A stretch of 64,000 bases of DNA from CAVZXS01 sp963779325 (GTDB lineage: Bacteria; Bacteroidota; Bacteroidia; Chitinophagales; Chitinophagaceae). Below the pieces are notes generated by a model. The model was not told the DNA's origin. It ran no database searches and worked only from the letters and a program-made list of their open reading frames with translations. The position numbers and the translations under genes are program-made. The stretch is taken from NCBI GenBank assembly GCA_963779325.1, contig CAVZXS010000007.1:124001-188000 (forward strand). Direction: 5' to 3'. Positions 24,244 through 31,145 of this stretch are shown here, in pieces. Each line of letters begins with the position of its first letter. Positions within the stretch are counted from its first letter, which is position 1.

Positions 24244-25446
24244 TTACTTTTTAAATTTTAATACCAGGTTTGGTTTAATAGAGTGTGCTATCTGTGAATT
24301 TTCAAAAATGGCAAATCCAAAATACTGATCTGCTAATGAAGAAAAATCAACATCATAAACCGCGTCAGCAGTTTTCAAAGCTCTTTTGAATTCCAATATC
24401 CATCCGGATCCTGTATAAGTTGATTTGCAGGTAATATCTCCGCGGCTGGCATCATAAGCGGTAATATTTATTCCGGCAATTGCTTTTGCTCCAAGGCCTG
24501 CGCCTATTCTTTGAAAATCTGTACCGACATTTGGATCAATTGTAGTAGCATCACTTAAAGTAAGCATACCGGTTGAAGATACAGCGGTGACAGTTTTGGC
24601 GGTACCGGCTGTAATTTCTTTACCAAGAATCCAGTAATAATTAGTTCGGCCGGGAATAACATACTTAGGCACAGGAACATTGATAGCAGTTCCTGTAATG
24701 GTTAAGGTTTGTCTGTTATCTGCATAAGCTTGTGTACCGGCATCACTTTTTCTTCCGTTAGGATAAGTATTGTCCTGATATTGATCATCAAATTGAAAAC
24801 TGCCATTTGCACCTCCTCGTACAGATTTCCAATGCCACATATCAATTTTTTCAGTTGGAAAGTTGGTAAAGTGTTTGCTTGCTCCGTCTGTTAAAGGAAG
24901 GCCTGTATGACATGACTTGTAACAAGTGGCACTATTCCATCCCGAAACGGAATTATTTATATTGAATAACATGGCGACTTTATCCTCATAGAATGCGGGC
25001 CTTGTAATTGCTCCTGATACACTGAATGTTGGATTGCCGCTCTCTTGTGCCCATCTTTGTACAGCAGGATCAAAATACCATGGCTGACGGCTTAACGATT
25101 GGGTCGGATCTGACCATTCTGCAAGGAAATAAATATTTGTTGCATCATAAGCGGATCGCAAAGTTACGGAGGGTATAATATTACCGGTATAACCTCTGAA
25201 TACATCTCCGGTTACTTCGGGTACTGCTGTGCTGAACTGAAGTTTTGGGCTGTTCTCCCACATGGCATCAATGGTTCCGTCAAGAGTTGGCGGGGTAGTT
25301 GTTTTTACAGCAACTAAATCTGTAGCCCCATTAATTGGTACAGGGATATCCAAAACTTGGTCATCTTTGGTACAACTTACCCAGTATCCAACAAATAAGA
25401 TAAAGGAAGTCATTATCCAGAAATATTTTGATTGTAGTAGTTTCAT
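24244..25446 (-). CDS. Ethylbenzene dehydrogenase-like haem-binding lipoprotein
   Basis: A 400-residue lipoprotein (lipobox FVGYWVSC). It contains an EB_dh-type domain: PTLDGTIDAMWENSPKL, RSAYDATNIYFLAEWSDPTQ, FYEDKVAMLFNI, IDMWHWKSVRGG and a C-terminal WILEFKRALKT with GFAIFENSQIAHSIKP. A haem c motif CYKSCH sits in the middle. EB_dh domains bind haem b in the gamma subunits of DMSO-reductase-family enzymes and related cytochromes. Here no molybdoenzyme is adjacent, so it likely acts as a free outer-leaflet electron carrier. It is the first gene of an operon with the CX4CH lipoprotein, DUF5777 barrel and cytochrome c, under an FNR-like promoter. Confidence 0.82.
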   Translation of the reverse strand: MKLLQSKYFWIMTSFILFVGYWVSCTKDDQVLDIPVPINGATDLVAVKTTTPPTLDGTIDAMWENSPKLQFSTAVPEVTGDVFRGYTGNIIPSVTLRSAYDATNIYFLAEWSDPTQSLSRQPWYFDPAVQRWAQESGNPTFSVSGAITRPAFYEDKVAMLFNINNSVSGWNSATCYKSCHTGLPLTDGASKHFTNFPTEKIDMWHWKSVRGGANGSFQFDDQYQDNTYPNGRKSDAGTQAYADNRQTLTITGTAINVPVPKYVIPGRTNYYWILGKEITAGTAKTVTAVSSTGMLTLSDATTIDPNVGTDFQRIGAGLGAKAIAGINITAYDASRGDITCKSTYTGSGWILEFKRALKTADAVYDVDFSSLADQYFGFAIFENSQIAHSIKPNLVLKFKK

Positions 25447-25484
25447 AACTTATTATTTTTATTATTTTTAATAATTTTATAGTG

Positions 25485-25550
25485 TAAAACTAAACCGGGT
25501 GTTCGGGGCAGCTTATGATTGATATTGTTATTTTGTATGATCAATGTCAT
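25485..25550 (-). promoter_or_regulatory. FNR-like promoter of the EB_dh operon
   Basis: Distal box ATGAT-caat-GTCAT (25537-25550, perfect), proximal box ATGAT-tgat-ATTGT (25515-25528, 8/10), and -7 element TAGTTTTA (25492-25485, minus strand). Centres are 51.5 and 29.5 bp from the -7 element. Confidence 0.68.
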
Positions 25551-25592
25551 GTTATTGTCACGCTGTTTGCTGTATGATTTATAAAATAAAAA

Positions 25593-25618
25593 ACCGGCCT
25601 GTACTGCTACAGACCGGT
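25593..25618 (-). terminator. Intrinsic terminator after cytochrome c gene, copy B
   Basis: Same 11-bp stem with one mismatch and T-rich tail as copy A (minus strand). Confidence 0.85.
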
Positions 25619-25638
25619 CACCACATTATTAAGGAAAC

Positions 25639-26046
25639 TTATTTTTTTAGTGTTCTCATAAAATTTACTACACTCCATCTTTCGTCGACATCGGGTATTT
25701 TCTTTTTAAAGCTTGGCATATCATCTCTTCCTTCCGAAGTTTTATAAAAAAGAGAACCGTCCGGTTGAGACTGAAAGTCCGCAGTGGAAAAATCTCCTGC
25801 TTCTGTTTTCAGTTGGGCGGCCTTGGGTCCGTCTCCCAAACCCTTTGTGCCGTGGCAGGACTTACAATGCGTTGCATATAATGCTTTTCCTTCGGCAATG
25901 GAGGCAGCATCAGTCGCAACCGGGTTCTTCATTTTTTTATAATTATCCGGCACGGGCCAGGGTTTTTTCTCTATATTATTTATTACAGTAAAACTGATAC
26001 CTGTCAGGCCTGTAATACCTGTCAGCAGTACAAACATTTTTTTCAT
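25639..26046 (-). CDS. Periplasmic cytochrome c, class I (copy B)
   Basis: 135 residues, differing from copy A at two positions (MKKMFVLLTGITG and KIPDVDERW). It has the same signal peptide, CKSCH haem site and distal Met. It stands just upstream of the EB_dh operon promoter, with its own terminator. No TAnnTTTG or FNR-like box was found in the DNA upstream of it, unlike the operon containing copy A, so its expression is uncertain. Confidence 0.88.
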   Translation of the reverse strand: MKKMFVLLTGITGLTGISFTVINNIEKKPWPVPDNYKKMKNPVATDAASIAEGKALYATHCKSCHGTKGLGDGPKAAQLKTEAGDFSTADFQSQPDGSLFYKTSEGRDDMPSFKKKIPDVDERWSVVNFMRTLKK

Positions 26047-26116
26047 GATGAATTTTTATTTTAAGGTGTTAGAATTTTTTTTGAACGATTTCATTTAGTG
26101 ACTCATCAATTTCACA

Positions 26117-26133
26117 ACGGCTAAATTAGCCGT
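26117..26133. repeat. Short perfect palindrome in an otherwise empty intergenic stretch
   Basis: ACGGCTAA-A-TTAGCCGT. It lies in the 26055-26316 gap, in which I see no convincing gene. No T-tract follows, so it is not an obvious terminator; it may be an operator-like dyad. Confidence 0.45.
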
Positions 26134-26316
26134 GGGCCGGTAAAATAAAGCTGACGACGGTTTATTCTTTATATGATTGTAATCAGTAAACAATCTTTTC
26201 AGGGGCCCAAGGGCTTTTACTAACCGCTGAAAAAGCTTTATTGCATGTGACGACCTGTAATTGGACACTACAGAAAATTTTTTTGAAAGGGTTTGAGGTA
26301 TAATCGTATGCAAAAT

Positions 26317-26814
26317 TTATTTAGAAAAGTAAAAGCCCGATTCACTTTCTATATTAGTCATATCTGCCTGTTTAGGGTTTTTTTTACCGTCAAAAAGAAA
26401 TATGCCGCACGGGTCATTTTTTTTATTCAAATCAATACATTCTGTTTCGCCGCCTGCTTTTTCGAACAGGATATACCGTGCATTTTTTATTTCTGTAATT
26501 TTTATGTCGGGGTAATACTTTTTCAGCACAGCCTTTGCGTTTCTTTGCTGGTAGAAGCAATCATGCATTGCGGCGTCAAATATTGCGGAATCTGTTATCG
26601 TTTTTATTTGTTGAAGCTGTAAAGAATCAGGCATAAAGAAAACGGCTGACCGAACTTTGATCTTTACCGTATCTGAAAAACTGCTCGGGGGCTTGTTCTT
26701 GGTGTTGTTTTTCGCGGCAATTTTATTTAGTGCCTGCTTTGATTCCGGGGAGGAATCGGAGCAGGCACAAGTTAGCAGTACGGGTAAAAAGTAAATAATG
26801 AATTGCAGTTTCAT
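26317..26814 (-). CDS. Lipoprotein of unknown function
   Basis: A 165-residue lipoprotein: signal peptide ending FLPVLLTCACSDSS, a Lys/Pro-rich linker, then an alpha/beta domain with DAAMHDCFYQQRNAKAVLKK, NARYILFEKAGGETECIDLN and DPCGIFLFDGKKNPKQ. No family was recognised. It lies among respiratory genes on the same strand but has more than 200 bp of free DNA on each side, so it is probably a separate unit. Confidence 0.6.
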   Translation of the reverse strand: MKLQFIIYFLPVLLTCACSDSSPESKQALNKIAAKNNTKNKPPSSFSDTVKIKVRSAVFFMPDSLQLQQIKTITDSAIFDAAMHDCFYQQRNAKAVLKKYYPDIKITEIKNARYILFEKAGGETECIDLNKKNDPCGIFLFDGKKNPKQADMTNIESESGFYFSK

Positions 26815-26912
26815 TTCATTAAAATTTTAATTTTTATACAGTAAGATATCAATTGGATTCTTAAAATTAAATTATTAAAAAGGAAATCACTGTGTAAGGC
26901 AACTGTAGGCTA

Positions 26913-27255
26913 ATTCTTATTTTGAGGTGCTACTCTTTTTTTTAGAGCCGTAGGCTCGAATTGTTTTGTTATCCCGAATTTGTCGGTAGGTTTCAACCCA
27001 TTGTAAATATCTTACCCACAAACGAGAGCCGTACGCTTGCGGCATCTTTATTTAAAGTGTGATGCGCCGAACCTACGGTTCTTATTCTTGTTCATTATCT
27101 TTTCAACGGACTGAAGTCCCCGCCTGTGCGGGCAGGCGTTGTTTTAATATAAACCGAGGCCATGCCTATGCAACTAAATTCTATAAATAACTTAAACCTT
27201 TTTATGCTCGCAATAAAATTCACATTCTTTTTTTATAGCACCTCAAAATAAGAAT
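26913..27255. mobile_element. 343-bp non-coding element with 20-bp perfect inverted termini
   Basis: ATTCTTATTTTGAGGTGCTA (26913-26932) is the exact inverted repeat of 27236-27255. The interior has no ORF but several small dyads: GAGCC-gta-GGCTC, GAACC-tac-GGTTC and GCCTG-tgcggg-CAGGC. No flanking target duplication was recognised. It is best read as a MITE-like or REP-cluster element. Confidence 0.65.
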
Positions 27256-27278
27256 CAACCCAACTGAATAAAATATAA

Positions 27279-27303
27279 AGCCCCGATGTTTTATACCGGG
27301 GCT
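27279..27303 (-). terminator. Hairpin terminator of the YceI/DUF5777 operon
   Basis: AGCCCCG (27279-27285) and CGGGGCT (27297-27303) form a 7-bp GC-rich stem 37 bp beyond the stop of the DUF5777 gene. The T-run on the minus strand is interrupted (TTTATATTTT). Confidence 0.65.
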
Positions 27304-27339
27304 GTTTTTAAAACGAAATTCTGCTAACCTGAATTCGTT

Positions 27340-28290
27340 TTAATAGTTCCATAATCGTGTTATGTTAAACCCGATCAGGAATTTGCGTTTGGAGAGCGGG
27401 AACGGATCGTTTTGATTGTACAGATTATTCCGCTGCTGGCTCAGGAAAAAATAGTTGCCGAGAAACAGCTGGAATGAGTGACTGCTTGTATTAAATTCAA
27501 CTCCGAATGATAAGTTGGGATCAGGATTATTGATATTGTGTTTTGTAATCGGCTGATCGTAGTTGACCATTACAGAAGTTACATTGGTCAGTTTATACCT
27601 CGCAGATACGGCAACGGCAAAATGCTCATGCTTCATTTCTTTAAATGTTTCTTTTCCCGAGCTGTCATTTTTTGTATAATAACCGTTTACGAAATTTTGA
27701 TGCGAGTGGCTTGGTGCTACTTGCACTGAGAATTTATCCGTAACCTTCCGGGCAATGATCAGCTGGTTGAAAAAAGAAAAACGATGTCCTTTATATTTAA
27801 AAAGACTGCCGTCGGAGTCCTTCCTTGTATCATACGCCGCATTACCATAATAGGTAACGCTGACAGGGTATTGCCCTTTTGTTTGTGTAATAATAGAATA
27901 CTTAGCACTTGCATCCCAAAGCATATTACTTTTGGTAATGCCGATACCGAGATTTAATTTATTAACCGGAGCGTAACTTACTCCCAGCCGTATATTAGAA
28001 GGAGCAAAGAATCCCCAAAAATCCTCGTAGCCTTTTTCCACTGTTCCGAATCGGTGCATAATATCCATTTCCAATGTACCTTTTACCGGTACCATCACGG
28101 TTTGGTTGTCAATAATCCAAACACTCTGAAAAGTGTTTTTAACCGGTTTGGCTTTGGCGGGAGCCGAAACTTCTTCTGCTACAGCCGTGCTATCCTGGGC
28201 ACTACTATTTGTGCTGAAAAAAAACAGGCAACTCACGAGGCAAACAGGTAATGCAAACAGTTGCTTTGATATTTTTAGTTTTAGTTTCAT
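27340..28290 (-). CDS. DUF5777 outer-membrane beta-barrel protein (second copy)
   Basis: 316 residues, signal peptide ending FFFSTNSSAQ, sharing DNQTVMVPVKGTLEMDI, HRFGTVEKGYEDFWGFFAPS and the terminal KFLIGFNITRLWNY with the protein at 22887-23801. It is the last gene of the operon YceI lipoprotein, CX4CH lipoprotein, DUF5777 barrel. Being duplicated together with its CX4CH partner argues for a functional pair. The family has no known activity. Confidence 0.88.
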   Translation of the reverse strand: MKLKLKISKQLFALPVCLVSCLFFFSTNSSAQDSTAVAEEVSAPAKAKPVKNTFQSVWIIDNQTVMVPVKGTLEMDIMHRFGTVEKGYEDFWGFFAPSNIRLGVSYAPVNKLNLGIGITKSNMLWDASAKYSIITQTKGQYPVSVTYYGNAAYDTRKDSDGSLFKYKGHRFSFFNQLIIARKVTDKFSVQVAPSHSHQNFVNGYYTKNDSSGKETFKEMKHEHFAVAVSARYKLTNVTSVMVNYDQPITKHNINNPDPNLSFGVEFNTSSHSFQLFLGNYFFLSQQRNNLYNQNDPFPLSKRKFLIGFNITRLWNY

Positions 28291-28312
28291 GATATTACTT
28301 TTTTAAGATCAC

Positions 28313-28699
28313 TTAATTATTCAGTGCGCCGTTTCTTATCCAGTCATAAATTTTTTGCCTGTCCGCGGCGGAAGGAATATATTCTTTCATTTCTCCATTG
28401 ATCATTTTATACAGTGTACTCTCTTTCGGAACAAGCGTATTTACAAATCCGCCGTTTACGATTTCCTGGTAAGATATAGCGGTGTTCAAATAGGGTTTAT
28501 GAGCACCGGAAACATGACAACCTGATAAAGCGCATTTGGTATTCAGCATCGGTACCAATTCGGTTTTAAAACTTACCGCCTGCGGAGGACCATCCGGATC
28601 AACCGCTGATTCAGGGAGAATAACATCTTTATAGCACCCGGACAGAACGACTCCTGTACCAAGAATGAGACCTGCATATAGTATGATTAACTTTTTCAT
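28313..28699 (-). CDS. CX4CH lipoprotein (cytochrome-like, second copy)
   Basis: 128 residues, lipobox GTGVVLSGC, then LVPMLNTKCALSGCHVSGAH with a C-x4-C-H motif and the C-terminal YDWIRNGALNN typical of its paralogues at 23812 and 7036. It starts 17 bp after the YceI-like gene and ends 22 bp before the DUF5777 gene. Haem c attachment through the longer spacer is possible but not proven. Confidence 0.8.
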   Translation of the reverse strand: MKKLIILYAGLILGTGVVLSGCYKDVILPESAVDPDGPPQAVSFKTELVPMLNTKCALSGCHVSGAHKPYLNTAISYQEIVNGGFVNTLVPKESTLYKMINGEMKEYIPSAADRQKIYDWIRNGALNN

Positions 28700-28716
28700 C
28701 GTAATTATTTTTTTGG

Positions 28717-29514
28717 TTACTTGTTGTGGAAATTAATATTACATTCAATATCAATTTTATCAGAAATACTGGTGCTGGTAATACCGTAATCTCTGCAGTT
28801 AAACTGGAACTTCAGTTGCAGACCAAATACTTCGTATGCAGCGCCTGTTCCAAACTGAACTCTTGCTTTCGGAATGTATTTTAATTTACCCACAATAGAT
28901 TTTGTAAGCGGCGAAGCTAACTTACCCTGCCAGGTAAGATTTAAGGTTACTATATAATCATTGCTGAGCGGATCAAATTTTACTTCGGTAGTTTTAATTT
29001 TGGCCAAATTAGTTATCGTAAGGTTTTGCGTACCCGCTACAATAGCGGTTGTACCCATACCTGAAACATTACATCCCGCATCTCTGCCCGGTTCACCGGT
29101 ATTGGATGTATTGATCTGAACATACCCGTTGAAATAAGTTTTGGCCGGTTCGTTTTCATAAAAGGCCCAAATACTGTCAGGTAATGGCTGACCGGTTGTA
29201 ACATAACTCTGCATTTTCGCATCAGGTACTTCGTGCAAACCAAACTGATTAAAGCGACCGGTGAGTAAGCCCGATGCTCCTACATAGTTTGTTGACCACA
29301 ATACACTTGAGTGCGATTTATCAAATTTCCATTCGTTAGTGTTGCCCGTTGTCATATTTCCGGGGAGATGAATTGTTGTGCCGCGATTAATTACCGGTCC
29401 TGTAGTAGCAGCAGGAGGAGGCAATATATCTTCATGGGTGCAACTGGCAATATACCCATAGCCACTAATGAGGACCAGGAGAACAAGCAGCAATTTGTTT
29501 GAACGCAGTTTCAT
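28717..29514 (-). CDS. YceI-like lipoprotein
   Basis: 265 residues with lipobox LVLISGYGYIASC. The domain opens WKFDKSHSSVLWSTNYVGAS and continues GLLTGRFNQFG, the usual YceI start, followed by alternating strands to FQFNCRDYGI. YceI proteins are lipocalin-like barrels that bind isoprenoid or other amphiphilic ligands, possibly quinones. It replaces, at the same operon position, the EB_dh-type protein of the sister operon. Two FNR-like boxes lie upstream. Confidence 0.82.
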   Translation of the reverse strand: MKLRSNKLLLVLLVLISGYGYIASCTHEDILPPPAATTGPVINRGTTIHLPGNMTTGNTNEWKFDKSHSSVLWSTNYVGASGLLTGRFNQFGLHEVPDAKMQSYVTTGQPLPDSIWAFYENEPAKTYFNGYVQINTSNTGEPGRDAGCNVSGMGTTAIVAGTQNLTITNLAKIKTTEVKFDPLSNDYIVTLNLTWQGKLASPLTKSIVGKLKYIPKARVQFGTGAAYEVFGLQLKFQFNCRDYGITSTSISDKIDIECNINFHNK

Positions 29515-29558
29515 AAAAAAATATTTTGAAGTGAATGATTAGTTAAAAATTTACAGGG

Positions 29559-29624
29559 CAAAACTATTTCTCGATTGGCGATAGTTTCATGACATTCATC
29601 AAAGCATAGAATGATTCATGTCAG
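29559..29624 (-). promoter_or_regulatory. FNR-like promoter of the YceI operon
   Basis: Distal box ATGAT-tcat-GTCAG (29611-29624, 9/10), proximal box ATGAC-attc-ATCAA (29589-29602, 9/10), and a perfect -7 element TAGTTTTG (29566-29559, minus strand). Centres are 51.5 and 29.5 bp away, identical to the nos promoter. Confidence 0.75.
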
Positions 29625-29730
29625 TTATTTTATTAATAGGAGCCTGTAACTCACTGCAATTTGTTGTATAAATTAATAAGTGAAAAGCCGCTGCGGCGAT
29701 TGCTGAATGATAATAGTCGCGGGAAGAGTT

Positions 29731-30258
29731 TTATCTAAGCGTTGCCACTTTTTTTTTATTGCGTGAGAAAAGAAAGGATAATAGTACTATAACAAAAAAC
29801 GAAACAAAGTTTAACAGTAGACTGTCAGTATATATTTTCATATCGGTTCTCACTACACTCTTGCCGGCCGACTGAAACAAGTGCAGCAATAAATCCCTTA
29901 GCAAGAAAAAGAAAAACACAAGACTGTGAAGTAGGCTTAATACCGTTTTTTTTGCAAGGGCCGGTATCCAAAACAGCATTGAAAGAAGTGCCCATATTAC
30001 TAAGCTCGGCCTGTGTATCGACAGTTTTATATTTTCAAAGGAATAACCGGGGTATAAATTTTTTAACTGTAAGCCCAGGAACAAAGTGCCGACCAAAGCA
30101 TAGGCAAAAGGTAAAAGCCGCACGATTCTTTTTTTTAATTCATTTTTTGCCGGCTGCTCACCCGCTATAAAAACAACAACAGCGTATAATAATGGATAGC
30201 CTGAAAAAAAAGCCATCAGTTCAAGTTGCTGCAGGTATGCAAAAAAATTGTTATCCAT
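29731..30258 (-). CDS. Polytopic membrane protein divergent from the nos cluster
   Basis: A 175-residue protein with about five helices (ELMAFFSGYPLLYAVVVFIA, LLPFAYALVGTLFLGLQL, SLVIWALLSMLFWIPALA, LSLLHSLVFFFFLLRDLLL, NFVSFFVIVLLSFLFS) and a basic C-terminus. No family was recognised. It is transcribed divergently from the nos-cluster cytochrome and shares both FNR-like boxes with it, so it is probably expressed under the same conditions. Confidence 0.7.
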   Translation of the reverse strand: MDNNFFAYLQQLELMAFFSGYPLLYAVVVFIAGEQPAKNELKKRIVRLLPFAYALVGTLFLGLQLKNLYPGYSFENIKLSIHRPSLVIWALLSMLFWIPALAKKTVLSLLHSLVFFFFLLRDLLLHLFQSAGKSVVRTDMKIYTDSLLLNFVSFFVIVLLSFLFSRNKKKVATLR

Positions 30259-30280
30259 ATAATAATGCGGGGTAATGTTT

Positions 30281-30376
30281 CAAAAGTATCCCGTTCGCAA
30301 AATGCCGGGCTTGACTAATATCATTGCCCGGTATGATGCAGATCATGCCCGGCGAAAATGCCTGCCGATATATTTG
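30281..30376. promoter_or_regulatory. Divergent promoter with two shared FNR-like boxes
   Basis: Boxes TTGAC-taat-ATCAT (30311-30324) and ATGAT-gcag-ATCAT (30333-30346). Plus-strand -7 element TATATTTG (30369-30376); minus-strand -7 element TACTTTTG (30288-30281). For each direction the two box centres are exactly 29.5 and 51.5 bp from the first base of the -7 element, so each box is proximal for one gene and distal for the other. Confidence 0.8.
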
Positions 30377-30438
30377 AACTTTAAAAGATACAGGTACCTT
30401 TTAAAATATTTTAAATCTTAACAAAAAATATAACTGCA

Positions 30439-30915
30439 ATGAAAATTTCCAACAAACTCCTTACAGCCTTATTAATGAGCTGTACAACCTTAGTATTTAT
30501 TGCCTGCGGCGGCGGTGCCGGCAAAGATGAAAAACCCGTTGATGTAACGGAACTTACCAAAGATAAACCCGAAGTACATGGTACTGAAATTAAAGAGAGT
30601 GATATCACGTTGAGCAAACCGCTCGATCAAACAATGGTAACAACCGGCAAAGGCATTTATGAATTAAAATGCCAAAGCTGTCACAGGCTTACCGCCGACC
30701 GGTTGGTAGGGCCCGGTTGGAAAGACGTAACTATACGCAGAAAACCCGTTTGGATTATGAATATGATTACTAATGTAGAGATGATGCTGGAAACTGACCC
30801 CGAAGCGCAAAAGCAATTGGAGTTGTGCATGGTACGTATGCCCAATCAGAATATTGTAAAGGAGGATGCAAGAAAAGTAATTGAGTTTATGCGGAGTAAT
30901 GACGGGGAGAAGTAG
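30439..30915 (+). CDS. Cytochrome c lipoprotein at the head of the nos cluster
   Basis: A 158-residue lipoprotein (lipobox TTLVFIAC) with a Lys/Glu-rich linker and a class I haem domain: YELKCQSCHRLTADRLVGPG, then CMVRMPNQNIVKEDARKVIEFM carrying the Met ligand. In clade II nos clusters such cytochromes carry electrons to NosZ. It is preceded by the strongest FNR-like promoter of the window and followed by nosZ after 230 bp of repeat-rich DNA. Confidence 0.88.
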   Translation: MKISNKLLTALLMSCTTLVFIACGGGAGKDEKPVDVTELTKDKPEVHGTEIKESDITLSKPLDQTMVTTGKGIYELKCQSCHRLTADRLVGPGWKDVTIRRKPVWIMNMITNVEMMLETDPEAQKQLELCMVRMPNQNIVKEDARKVIEFMRSNDGEK

Positions 30916-30937
30916 AACGGCCTCGGCCCCATCCCGA

Positions 30938-31117
30938 CCTTCCCCCGAGGGGAAGGCGACCAACACACAGCCCTTACTTATTCGACTGTTATAATTTAAA
31001 ATAACCGGTTGATGTGTGCTAAATAAAAAAAGGATGTTACAACAAAAGGCAAACAATTTTAAACAATATAATGAATATTCAAAAATGAAGTCTCTAAAAA
31101 CCTTCCCTCAGGGGAGG
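30938..31117. repeat. Palindromic repeats between cytochrome c and nosZ
   Basis: CCTTCCCC-cga-GGGGAAGG at 30938-30956 and the related CCTTCCC-tca-GGGGAGG at 31101-31117. Similar C/G palindromes occur at 2040-2084 and 57202-57225. They look like dispersed REP-type units. The first could attenuate read-through from the cytochrome gene. Confidence 0.5.
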
Positions 31118-31145
31118 CTTGGTGGGGCCGATAAAACAACAGTTT

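Larger units (their letters stand above)
25583..26054. repeat. 472-bp direct repeat, copy B
   Basis: Second copy of 22358-22829, with three noted substitutions: one in the 3' untranslated part and two nonsynonymous changes in the cytochrome gene. No inverted termini or target duplication were found at its edges. Confidence 0.95.

Noticed and set aside
26095..26313. Minus-strand 72-codon ORF in the gap after cytochrome c copy B
   Set aside because: No family resemblance, no promoter or ribosome-binding context, and it spans a perfect palindrome; probably a chance ORF.
26913..27255. Complete insertion sequence
   Set aside because: There are inverted ends but no open reading frame that could encode a transposase.
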